From positions 372,001 to 436,000 of the forward strand of contig NZ_JARQXA010000003.1 of NCBI RefSeq assembly GCF_029543155.1: DNA of 64,000 nt, in the 5' to 3' direction. How positions within the stretch are numbered: the stretch's first letter is position 1; every line of letters begins with the position of its first letter. Positions 19,356-27,036 of the stretch are shown piece after piece. The notes beneath the pieces were generated by a model. The model did not search any database, was not told the DNA's origin, and worked only from the letters and a program-made list of their open reading frames with translations. The translations under genes were made by a program, and so were the position numbers. This stretch comes from Sphingomonas sp. HITSZ_GF. GTDB taxonomy: Bacteria > Pseudomonadota > Alphaproteobacteria > Sphingomonadales > Sphingomonadaceae.

Positions 19356-20170
19356 GCCGTCTCCCGCCGGCGCGCCATCCGCGCCGCTGCAAAGGGAAAG
19401 CCCAGGCCGCGCGCCGCGCCTTCGGGCATCGCCGATCCCTGGCGCTCGATCGTATGGCGCGCAGCCGTCCAGGGGGTGGTGCGGATCGCGCGGAACACCG
19501 GGGTCTTGATCTCGGCGATGCCGTGCAGCGCGGTCCAGGAGACCGGCCAGGACAGGATCTCGCGCAGCCAGTTGGCCGCCTCCTCGCGGCCATGCGCAGC
19601 GGCGGCGTCGAGCAGCGCCTGGCCTCGCGCCGTCGCTGCCGGGCAATCGAAGCCGCTCGGCCAGTGCTGCCCGATCGAGATGCCGATCGCCGCCAGCATC
19701 GGGTTGGATGCCCAATGCCCGGCGACGCCCAGCCCCCTGCCCTCGTCGAAGCGCCGCGCCTCGGGCTCCGCCTGCGCGAGCATCCAGAGCGGATCGACCA
19801 GCGGATCGGCCTCGCAGGCCGCCATCGGCGCCGGTGGCCCGCCATTGCCGATCCGGACGATCAGCCGGCCGTGCCGTCCCGCCGCCACGGCGTGCGGCGT
19901 CTCGGGTGCCGGGCCCTGCGACTGGCAGGACACACCCCAGCCCGCGGCGAGCGCCGTCAGCCGGCGGAGCGAATTCGCCCGCACCACCAGCGTGCATCCC
20001 TCGCCCGAGGTGAGCATGCCCATGTCCTCGATCAGGTCGCGCACGGCGTTCAGTCGCGGCTCCCACAGCGCCCGCGCCGCCTCGCTCGACCAGGAGGAGC
20101 GGCAAAAGGGCGGCGGCGCCCAGGCGGGCTGCGCCTCGGTGCGCCCGATCATCGGGGTTTCCGCGTTCAT
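19352..20170 (-). CDS. Unknown protein coupled to radical SAM and HExxH enzymes
   Basis: 272 residues, soluble. The ATG at 20170 overlaps the radical SAM stop (ATGA) and its own stop overlaps the HExxH start, so the three products are made in fixed proximity. I recognise no catalytic motif. Visible features are a basic-hydrophobic stretch (VVRANSLRRLTALAAGWGV), PLVDPLWMLAQAEPEARRFDEG, and WTALHGIAEIKTPVFRAIRTT near the C-terminus. In related RiPP systems the HExxH enzyme carries extra domains or is fused to the radical SAM enzyme, so this may be a split partner domain or substrate-binding subunit; that is inference. Confidence 0.7.
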   Translation of the reverse strand: MNAETPMIGRTEAQPAWAPPPFCRSSWSSEAARALWEPRLNAVRDLIEDMGMLTSGEGCTLVVRANSLRRLTALAAGWGVSCQSQGPAPETPHAVAAGRHGRLIVRIGNGGPPAPMAACEADPLVDPLWMLAQAEPEARRFDEGRGLGVAGHWASNPMLAAIGISIGQHWPSGFDCPAATARGQALLDAAAAHGREEAANWLREILSWPVSWTALHGIAEIKTPVFRAIRTTPWTAARHTIERQGSAMPEGAARGLGFPFAAARMARRRETA

Positions 20171-21297
20171 ATCTCCACCATCGCGCCGGCGGTCCATTGG
20201 CGCACCACCGCCGCCTCGCGTTCCTTGCGGCCGGGATGGATCGAAAGCGGTACCTGGCCCGCCCGGATCAGGTCGCGCTCGAGTACCGCGAACAGGTATT
20301 TCCAGATGCCGCAATGCTCGCTGCGGTTGCGCCAGTCGCCCTCGATCGCCGTGCCCGGGCATTGGCCGGTGCACATCAGGAAGAAGCGGCAGCCGCCGCA
20401 GCCGCCATCCGCCTCGGGCGTGTGGTACAGCGCCAGCCCGCGCTCGTTGCCGTGGCGGTCGGCGGGGAGGTAGTCGATGCCGTCCTTGTTGGTGCGGCCG
20501 CAATTGCTCGACTGGCCATTGCCCTCGATCCCGCGCACCGCCCGGGTGGCATAGGGATCGCACGCCCGCCAAACGCAGGAAGCGCGCTTCTCGTCGCCGA
20601 GCAGCAGCGCCTTCATTTCCTCGACCACGTCGAAGCGCAGCCCCTTGAGCTCGCCCTGCAGCCGCGCGAAGCCGAGCAGCGCCTCGACATTCTCGCGCGC
20701 GCTCAGCACCAGCCCGCGCGCCGCGCTGTCATCCTCCACCTCGAGCACGTGCAGCCGCGCGCTGCGGATGCCCAGCGCGTCGAGCTCGCGCATCCAGGCG
20801 AACATCCGCGGCAGATGCTCGGCGCTGGCATTGCCGCGGTGGAGCGTCACGATCAGCCCCGGCGCCTGATATTCGCGCACCAGCCGGGCGATGTTCGCCT
20901 CGATCTTCGCGGTGGTGTCGCGCGTGCGGCTGCGCTTGCGGTCGACGCGCACGTCGTTGAGCGCACCCGGCCCGTCGATCGAGACACCCACGCTCACCTT
21001 GTAGCGGCGGAACAGCTCGATATGCGCGTCGGTGATCAGCGCGCCGTTGGTCTGGATGCTGTTGGCGCCGAACTTCTCCAGCCCATAGGCGAAGATCTCG
21101 TCCAGCTCCTCCATCCGCATCAGCAGCGGTTCGCCGCCGAACAGGGTGAAGGGCTGCGCCGCCCGGTCCAGCGCAGCCTTCATCTTCCCCATGTCGTACG
21201 CCTGGCGGAGATTGCCCGCGTCGCGCATCGGGTTCTGGTAGCAATAGGTGCACGCCAGGTTGCACGCCACGCCGAACGGCCGGAGCTCCACGCCCAT
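20167..21297 (-). CDS. Radical SAM/SPASM peptide maturase
   Basis: 376 residues. The radical SAM cluster motif CNLACTYC (Cys12, 16, 19) lies near the N-terminus, followed by FGGEPLL (54-57 GGEP), SIQTNGALI and VSVGVSIDGPGALND, as in anSME-like and peptide-cyclising enzymes. The C-terminal SPASM region has eight cysteines (241, 246, 266, 300, 303, 309, 313, 329; SSNCGRT, GGCGGCRFFLMCTGQCPG, EHCGIW), enough for two auxiliary [4Fe-4S] clusters. It starts six bases after the stop of the His-x-Asp repeat gene. Enzymes of this type make C-C crosslinks such as three-residue cyclophanes between an aromatic residue and the residue two places on; H-x-D fits that spacing. The actual chemistry is inferred. 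Confidence 0.88.
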   Translation of the reverse strand: MGVELRPFGVACNLACTYCYQNPMRDAGNLRQAYDMGKMKAALDRAAQPFTLFGGEPLLMRMEELDEIFAYGLEKFGANSIQTNGALITDAHIELFRRYKVSVGVSIDGPGALNDVRVDRKRSRTRDTTAKIEANIARLVREYQAPGLIVTLHRGNASAEHLPRMFAWMRELDALGIRSARLHVLEVEDDSAARGLVLSARENVEALLGFARLQGELKGLRFDVVEEMKALLLGDEKRASCVWRACDPYATRAVRGIEGNGQSSNCGRTNKDGIDYLPADRHGNERGLALYHTPEADGGCGGCRFFLMCTGQCPGTAIEGDWRNRSEHCGIWKYLFAVLERDLIRAGQVPLSIHPGRKEREAAVVRQWTAGAMVEI

Positions 21298-21303
21298 CGG
21301 CGA

Positions 21304-21648
21304 TCAGCCGCCCTTCTTGGTCGGCGTGCCCTGGGTATCGACATGCGGCGGCGCGAAGTCGATGTGCGGGATCGGCTGGGTGTCGACATGCGGCCCCGCC
21401 GGCGTGTCGATATGCGCCTTTGTGTCGCCGTGCGGCGGGATCACTGTGTCGCCGTGGCCGGTGCTCTTGTCGATGTGGAACAGCCCCATGTCGGTATCGG
21501 CATGGAAGCCCGCGTCCATATGGGGTCCGGCCGGCGTGTCGATATGCTGCGAGGCGTCGACATGCGGCGGGATCGCGGTGTCGACATGCGGCGAACTGCC
21601 CGAATCCACATGCGGCGGCGTGATGTCGACGTGAGGAGCATTGGTCAT
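21304..21648 (-). CDS. His-x-Asp repeat protein, putative RiPP precursor
   Basis: 114 residues with no cysteine and no signal peptide. Fourteen H-x-D motifs (x = V, I, G, M or A; often PHVDT) run from residue 6 almost to the end, spaced mostly 7-10 residues apart, with Pro/Gly/Thr/Ser linkers and a TPTKKGG tail. ATG at 21648 has GGAGG eight bases upstream; the longer open frame above it is a shadow. It lies 28 nt after the giant protein, whose C-terminus has the same repeats and a near-identical internal block, and 6 nt before the radical SAM gene. It is the obvious substrate of that enzyme. It has only five residues before the first motif, so there is no usual leader peptide. Confidence 0.85.
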   Translation of the reverse strand: MTNAPHVDITPPHVDSGSSPHVDTAIPPHVDASQHIDTPAGPHMDAGFHADTDMGLFHIDKSTGHGDTVIPPHGDTKAHIDTPAGPHVDTQPIPHIDFAPPHVDTQGTPTKKGG

Positions 21649-22072
21649 GGTCTTGCCTCCGTTGGATGAATGAACGTCATGCCTGCACGTCGAGATGCGG
21701 GGTGGTGTCGCCGTGCGGCGGGATGATCGTGTCGGCATGCGGGGTGGTGATGTCGACATGCGGGGTCAGCGGCGTATCGACATGCGGGCCGGAGGGCGTG
21801 TCGACATGCGGCACCGTGTCGCCGTGCGGCGGCACGTTGGTGTCGCCGTGCCCGGTGCTCTTGTCGATGTGGAACAGCCCCATGTCGGTATCGGCGTGGA
21901 AGCCGACGTCCATGTGCACCGAAGGCGTGTCGAGGTGCGGCCCCGCCCCGTCGATATGCGGCGGGATCGCGGTGTCGCCATGCGCGATCGGGTTCTGGTC
22001 GACATGGCTCGAGCCGACATCGACATGCGGACCCGAGGGGGTGTCGATATGCGGCAGATGCGTGTCGACATG
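21340..22072 (-). repeat. DNA repeats encoding His-x-Asp motifs in two adjacent genes
   Basis: Degenerate 24-30 bp units with the minus-strand sense core CAT/CAC-NNN-GAC-ACN run through the 114-residue gene and the last 131 codons (21680-22072) of the giant gene, 32 motifs in all. A stretch of about 70 bp is almost identical between the two genes (around 21448-21512 and 21841-21905), indicating recent duplication or gene conversion. Confidence 0.85.
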
Positions 22073-25000
22073 CGTGTCGAACACGCTGGCGATCGCGTCC
22101 GCCACGTCCTGCGCGGCATATTTGGCCCCGTCGAGCGCCTGCATCGCGATGTCGGAGGTGAAGTTCGCCGCCTTGAGCGCCGCCGCCGCGGCATCGGCGC
22201 CGTAGTTCAGCGTATCGTGCGCGATGCCGGCGATCTCGTCGGCGGTCTGCTGATAGACCCCGGCCAGCACCTGGCCGACCTTGGCCGCGTCCTGCTCGAT
22301 GTTCGGGATGACGTTGTTCTTGATCCAGTTCACCCAGCGGCTCGGATCCAGGTTTTCCTTCAGCCAGTTGACGATCGCATCGACCACGTCCGATTCGATC
22401 TCGCTCGCCAGGTTGGAGAGCGACGCCTGGGTCACGTCGAGCGTCACCTGCCCGGTGCTGAAGCTGGTGCCCTCGAAGCTGAAGCTGCCCCCGAAGCTTG
22501 CGCTCGCGCCGCTGCCGGTGAATGCCACCGCGACGTTGCCGCCCACCATGATGTCGATCGGCAGGCTGCCGAGGATTCCCAGGTCGACGGTCTTGTCGAT
22601 GCCCACGCTGGCATTGCCCGCGGCGGTGAAGCCCGCCGAGGTGAGCGTCACGTTGATCGTGTAGGTATAGACCACTTCGCTCGAGCTGAGCGTGAAGTTC
22701 GCCCCGCTCGCCGAGATGTTGATCGTCACTCCCTGCGACAGGCCGAGCAACGTCGCCTGGGCGGTGGCGTTGGCGTGCGGCGCCACCCCGTTCTGCGTCC
22801 AGGTCGAGACCGAGAGCAGCGCGCCCTTGCTGGTGTCGCCCTGCGCGGTGATCGACAGCAGATTGGCGTTGAGGAACACGATCGGCGAGAGATTGGCGTT
22901 GATCGACAGCCCGGAGCTCGGCTGGATGTCGATGTCGAGCACGCCCTTCAGCCCGAACACGTCGAGTTCGCCCGACATCGCATAGCCCGCCTGGATCGGC
23001 GGCAGCGCGCCGATCTGGGTGGTCTGCGGCACGAACTTCACCTGGGCGTTCTTCTCCGCTCCCAGCGTGCCGTTCGCCCCGCCCTTGCTGATCGTGTAGT
23101 GCGTCTGCGTGGCGATGTCGGTCACCGCCCAGCTGCCCCAGCTCGCGCTGCCGAGGATCGAGACCGCACCAGCCACGTTCGACAGCGGATATCCTGCAGT
23201 GTTGAACGCCGCCGCCACCGCGGTCGCGTCGCGCGCGTCGAGCGAGGCCCCCAGCGTCGCCGGCAGGGTGAAGCTGTCCGTCCCGCGCAGCGCGATCTGC
23301 TTGAGGATGTCGCCAAAGCCCGGCGGCAGCGCGCTCAGCGCCACGCCCACGATCGGCCCCATCACCTGATCAAGCGTGATGTCGCTCACCGCGCCGGCGA
23401 ACATGCTGTCCTCGGGCTGCGCGCTGTCGAAGAAGATAGCGATCGAGGAGTTGAAGTCCTGCACCTGGATCGTGCCGGCCACGCCGATGCTCGGGATGCC
23501 CTCGTCGTCGACGCCCAGCTCGATCGCCAGCCCGCCCAGCTGCACCACATCGGCGAAGTTGATCGTGTCCGACGTGCTGCCCGAGATGAACACGCCGTTG
23601 GGCTGGAAGGCCACGACGATGGTGAAGGTCACCTTGTCGCCCGCGATCGTCGTCGGGATCACGCCCTTCAGCCCCAGCGTCAGCGTGTCGCCCACCAGGC
23701 TGGCGAACAGCGCGCCGCTCATCGCCATGTTCGAATTGACGTTGCCGCTGATCGTCGCGGCGAAGGTGGTGCCGTTGTCGGGGTTCTCGGGCACCTGCAG
23801 GCTGGCGGCGATCGATCCCTCGAAATCGATCAGCTTGCACAGCCAGCCCAGCGCCGCGCTCTTCGACGGCGTCATCATCGCATAGAGGTTGAACCCGGCG
23901 ACCAGCCCGCCGGTCCAGCCCGGCGAGGCGATGCTGCCGCCCTTGATCGCCGGATTGTCGAAGCCGCTCAGCGCCGGGAAGGCGAAGGTGGAATCGGCGA
24001 TCGTGCCGAACACCAGCACGATCTCGTCGAGCGCGAAGGCATCGTCGATATATTTGAGTGCCGATAGGCCCGGCACGCCGGCGACCTGCTGCATCTCCAG
24101 CAGGATGCCGAAGGCGAAGCCCCAGCCTGCCGCGCCCTTCTGCACCACCAGCGAAGCGCTGCCGAGCGAGCCGATCTGCGTGCCGAAGGCGAAGTCGAAC
24201 GCCTGGCCGTCCTGGGTGATCAGGATCGTCGAGTCGGTCAGGGTGAACTCGAAGTCGGGCGGCGGCACGCCGACGTCGTTGCACAGCGCCGCGATCAGCG
24301 CCGAGAGCGAGATCGACGGCACCTGGGCGAACATCCTGAACCCGCCCGGCACTGCATAGCTCAGGTCGAACTGGTTGTTCTGGTCGAGCACCAGCGTGCC
24401 CGAGACGCTGCCCGTCATGCTGCCGCTGCTGTTGCCCACCTGGATCGAGGCCGCGGTCACCGCCAGCCCGAAATCGCCGATCCCCAGCTGCCAGTCGGTC
24501 GAGAAGCCCGCCCCCAGGTCGAAAGTCCCCGCCGTCGGCTGCACCGCCAGGCTCAGGTCGGACACGGTGATCGCGGGCAGGCCGAAATCGCCGGCGAGAT
24601 AGGTCACCAGGTCGGTCAGGTTGGGCTTGGCGCCGTTCGGGTCGAGCGACGCGGCAAAGGTGCCGTCGGGCAGCGTCGCGATCGCGTCGAGCGTGCAGAC
24701 CGATCCGTTGGTGCCGATCTGCAGCGCACCCTCGATATAGCCCGAAGCCGCGCCGGAGGAATCGACATAGAGCGACGCGGCAACCCCGGTGAGCGCGAAT
24801 TTCGAGCCCATCGTCCAGTTGCTCGTCGCGCTCAGGCTGAACCCGACCCCGGCGAGCGCCGGCGTGAGCGGCGCGATGTAGAAGTCGACTGCGTTGAGCT
24901 GGATCGCGTCGGCCAAGTCGTACACGGCCTTGGGCGGCATCAGCCCGTTCAGGTCGCCGCCCAGCGCATATTGCATCAGATCGGCGATGGTCACGCCCGA

Positions 25001-25768
25001 TCCGTTCGGCGCTCCGGCCTGCAGGTCCACCAGCGCGCCGCCGTTGAAGATCAGCGCGGCCGGCAGGGTCGCCGGGCTGCCGTTGACCGTGATCCCCACC
25101 GACGTCGCCGCCGCGATCGCACCGGTCGCGCCATAGTCGGTGTTGCCCGGCGCCGCTGCGGGAGCCGCAGTCGAGAGCAGCTCGATCGAGATGCCGAGAT
25201 CGGTGAGCGGCCCCAGCGAGAATTTGCTCGTCACCGGCGCGGTGAGCGTGAACACCGGCGCGCCGAAGGTGAAGGTGATCGGCCCGGCGAAATCGAGGCT
25301 GGCCGAGGTGCCGACGAACTTGGCCGCCTGTTCGAGCGGCCCGCCGATGCCCACCGATCCCATGAAGTTCAGCCCGGCGGGATGCTGGTTGTCCGAGATG
25401 GTGCGCAGGATCAGCTGCGCGCCCGCGGCAACGCTGAGGTCGGCGAGCAGGCTGCCGGAAAGCGCCGGGAAGCCGGTGCCGAACGTCCAGCTGCTGTCTC
25501 CAGTGCCGGTGGCGACCAGCAGCACGTCGCTGTCGCCCGAAGGGGTGAACACCGCGGTCACGTTCATGCCCGCGAACACGCCCTGCCCGGTGCCGGTAAC
25601 GGTCGAGCCGTCGTCTGAGAGCGTGCCGGTGATCACCAGCGTGCTGCCGGGCAGCGACTTGTCGAAAACGGCCTTGAGCGTGCCCGATCCGAACAGCGTG
25701 TCGGGGGCGGTGAAGACGTTGCCGGCGAAGCAGGCCTGCAGGGCGGTCTTGATGTCCTGGGGGGTCAT
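21677..25768 (-). CDS. Giant beta-rich protein with C-terminal His-x-Asp repeat tail
   Basis: 1363 residues, no signal peptide. ATG at 25768 has GGAGG close upstream. Residues 1 to ~1110 are a long run of Gly/Ser/Thr/Ala-rich, alternating hydrophobic segments typical of repeated beta-sandwich or beta-solenoid modules (for example FTLTDSTILITQDGQAFDFAFGTQIG); large DUF6603-like proteins look similar, but I cannot confirm that. Residues ~1120-1225 are more helical (VVDAIVNWLKENLDPSRWVNWI; YGADAAAAALKAANF). Residues 1233-1363 contain 18 H-x-D motifs like those of the small repeat protein. Only four cysteines are seen. The tail makes it a second probable substrate of the radical SAM/HExxH enzymes, a modified tail on a giant carrier. 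Confidence 0.8.
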   Translation of the reverse strand: MTPQDIKTALQACFAGNVFTAPDTLFGSGTLKAVFDKSLPGSTLVITGTLSDDGSTVTGTGQGVFAGMNVTAVFTPSGDSDVLLVATGTGDSSWTFGTGFPALSGSLLADLSVAAGAQLILRTISDNQHPAGLNFMGSVGIGGPLEQAAKFVGTSASLDFAGPITFTFGAPVFTLTAPVTSKFSLGPLTDLGISIELLSTAAPAAAPGNTDYGATGAIAAATSVGITVNGSPATLPAALIFNGGALVDLQAGAPNGSGVTIADLMQYALGGDLNGLMPPKAVYDLADAIQLNAVDFYIAPLTPALAGVGFSLSATSNWTMGSKFALTGVAASLYVDSSGAASGYIEGALQIGTNGSVCTLDAIATLPDGTFAASLDPNGAKPNLTDLVTYLAGDFGLPAITVSDLSLAVQPTAGTFDLGAGFSTDWQLGIGDFGLAVTAASIQVGNSSGSMTGSVSGTLVLDQNNQFDLSYAVPGGFRMFAQVPSISLSALIAALCNDVGVPPPDFEFTLTDSTILITQDGQAFDFAFGTQIGSLGSASLVVQKGAAGWGFAFGILLEMQQVAGVPGLSALKYIDDAFALDEIVLVFGTIADSTFAFPALSGFDNPAIKGGSIASPGWTGGLVAGFNLYAMMTPSKSAALGWLCKLIDFEGSIAASLQVPENPDNGTTFAATISGNVNSNMAMSGALFASLVGDTLTLGLKGVIPTTIAGDKVTFTIVVAFQPNGVFISGSTSDTINFADVVQLGGLAIELGVDDEGIPSIGVAGTIQVQDFNSSIAIFFDSAQPEDSMFAGAVSDITLDQVMGPIVGVALSALPPGFGDILKQIALRGTDSFTLPATLGASLDARDATAVAAAFNTAGYPLSNVAGAVSILGSASWGSWAVTDIATQTHYTISKGGANGTLGAEKNAQVKFVPQTTQIGALPPIQAGYAMSGELDVFGLKGVLDIDIQPSSGLSINANLSPIVFLNANLLSITAQGDTSKGALLSVSTWTQNGVAPHANATAQATLLGLSQGVTINISASGANFTLSSSEVVYTYTINVTLTSAGFTAAGNASVGIDKTVDLGILGSLPIDIMVGGNVAVAFTGSGASASFGGSFSFEGTSFSTGQVTLDVTQASLSNLASEIESDVVDAIVNWLKENLDPSRWVNWIKNNVIPNIEQDAAKVGQVLAGVYQQTADEIAGIAHDTLNYGADAAAAALKAANFTSDIAMQALDGAKYAAQDVADAIASVFDTHVDTHLPHIDTPSGPHVDVGSSHVDQNPIAHGDTAIPPHIDGAGPHLDTPSVHMDVGFHADTDMGLFHIDKSTGHGDTNVPPHGDTVPHVDTPSGPHVDTPLTPHVDITTPHADTIIPPHGDTTPHLDVQA

Positions 25769-25782
25769 TTCAGCCTCCGCGC

Positions 25783-26745
25783 TCAGGGAACCAGGGTGAA
25801 CTGGACGAGAAGCGGCACGTGATCGCTGAGATAGTCTCGCGCGGTCTTGAACGCCGTGAACGTATCTCCCTTGCCCCAGGAATAGCCCGCCTTGTTCGTG
25901 GTCAGCACGGACTCGGCGATCAGCTTGCAGACGCTGTCCTTCTGCAGCAGGTTGATCGTGTCGATCACGGTCACCGCGGTCATTCGACCGGTCGGGCCGG
26001 CCAGCACGTTGTCGAGATTCTCGGTGTAATAGGTCGCCGAGTTGCTGCTGTTCTGGGCGCTGGCGATCGGCACCATGATCGTGTTGCCGGTCGTGGCGTT
26101 CTCGGTGCTCGTCGCCGTCATCGCCTTGGTGAACCAGGCGGCGCCGCTGGCATCGGTCACGCTCATGTTGAAGTCGGCACAGAAGAACCGCGCCTCATAG
26201 GCGGTGCCCGATCCGTCGGGATATTTGAGCAGCTGGTTCGCCTGGGTCGCCAGCGCGTTCAGCCCGGTGGCGGGCCCCGATCCGATGCTCGCGGTGGCGA
26301 AGGTCGGGGCGTGATAGCTGGCGACGATGAACGGGTGCGATCCGTCCGCCAGGGTGAAGCCGCAATAGCCCGGGCGGCGGCCGTTCTTCACCGAGATGTT
26401 GTTCGGCCAGTCGCCCGAGAACACGCCCTGCACCGGCTTCTTGTCGAGCCATTGCTGGGCCACTGTGTTGCGCCACAGGAACAGATAGCCGTCCCGGTCG
26501 CTGCCGCCGGGAAGCGCCTGGATGGCGGTGCCCGTCCAGGTTCCCGTCCACTGCTCCTGGAGCGCGGTGACGAGGAGCTTGTACACGCCCTCCGCCGCGG
26601 AGAAGACCAGTTCCTGGATCGTCACGATGTCGGGCTTGTAGAGCGCGATCACCCGCGCGATCAGATTGGCCACAAGTGTCTGGTTGACCTTGGTGTCACC
26701 AAGGATCTGGACGTTCCAGCTGAGAACCGTGATCGACGTCGCCAT
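25783..26745 (-). CDS. Endonuclease/exonuclease/phosphatase-superfamily protein
   Basis: 320 residues without a signal peptide. The fold's motifs are present: VLSWNVQILG (N), VTIQELVF (catalytic Glu), ASYHAP, FFCADFNMS (Asp/Asn) and YLSDHVPLLVQF (Asp-His pair). The class includes DNases, phosphodiesterases and lipid phosphatases; the substrate is not evident. ATG at 26745 has GGAGGG seven bases upstream and is preferred to a start six codons earlier. It is the first gene of the operon, 14 nt ahead of the giant protein. A nuclease at the head of a peptide-modification operon is unusual. Confidence 0.8.
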   Translation of the reverse strand: MATSITVLSWNVQILGDTKVNQTLVANLIARVIALYKPDIVTIQELVFSAAEGVYKLLVTALQEQWTGTWTGTAIQALPGGSDRDGYLFLWRNTVAQQWLDKKPVQGVFSGDWPNNISVKNGRRPGYCGFTLADGSHPFIVASYHAPTFATASIGSGPATGLNALATQANQLLKYPDGSGTAYEARFFCADFNMSVTDASGAAWFTKAMTATSTENATTGNTIMVPIASAQNSSNSATYYTENLDNVLAGPTGRMTAVTVIDTINLLQKDSVCKLIAESVLTTNKAGYSWGKGDTFTAFKTARDYLSDHVPLLVQFTLVP

Positions 26746-27036
26746 TCGATACCCTCCGCGCAAGCGACCGCGCGCCGAACCACAGGGCCCGACGAGAGAC
26801 GTCGCCGTCTAAGCAACACGCGAAAACCGAATGGGAAAATGGTCCGGAATTACCTTCCCCCACGCCGGACAGCATAAGTGGGGGAGCCTGGCGAGTCATG
26901 CGGAGACGCAGCCGAAACGGCCGTATCGCCCCTAGGGATTCATCGGGTCGAACAGCCGCTCCTCTCCCTGCATCCCCCTGCCCCGTCACCCCCGCGCAGG
27001 CGGGGATGACGAGCGCGGGTTGAGGGACTCAGCCGC
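26746..27036. other. Intergenic region with probable promoter of the His-x-Asp operon
   Basis: This 291-bp region lies between the operon start and the end of the next minus-strand gene. The part near 26810-26880 is less GC-rich and could hold the promoter, though I could not place -35/-10 boxes with confidence. It ends in the hairpin at 26984-27011. Confidence 0.4.
26984..27011. repeat. Hairpin of the CGTCAYCCCGGC-type repeat family
   Basis: CGTCACCCCCGC pairs with GCGGGGATGACG around a 4-nt loop, with one mismatch. It lies 26 nt after the end of the upstream GH43 gene (transcribed leftward), so it is upstream of the EEP operon and downstream-adjacent to nothing on the plus strand. The outer CGTCA/TGACG ends match the other copies in the window. 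Confidence 0.65.

Noticed and set aside
21304..21648. Assignment to the described His-Xaa-Ser (HxsA) system
   Set aside because: The third position of the repeat is Asp throughout, not Ser, and the enzyme set (HExxH, no second Hxs radical SAM) differs.
21340..22072. CRISPR-like array from regularly spaced short repeats
   Set aside because: Units are degenerate, in phase with codons and encode H-x-D motifs in two good genes; no unique spacers or cas genes.
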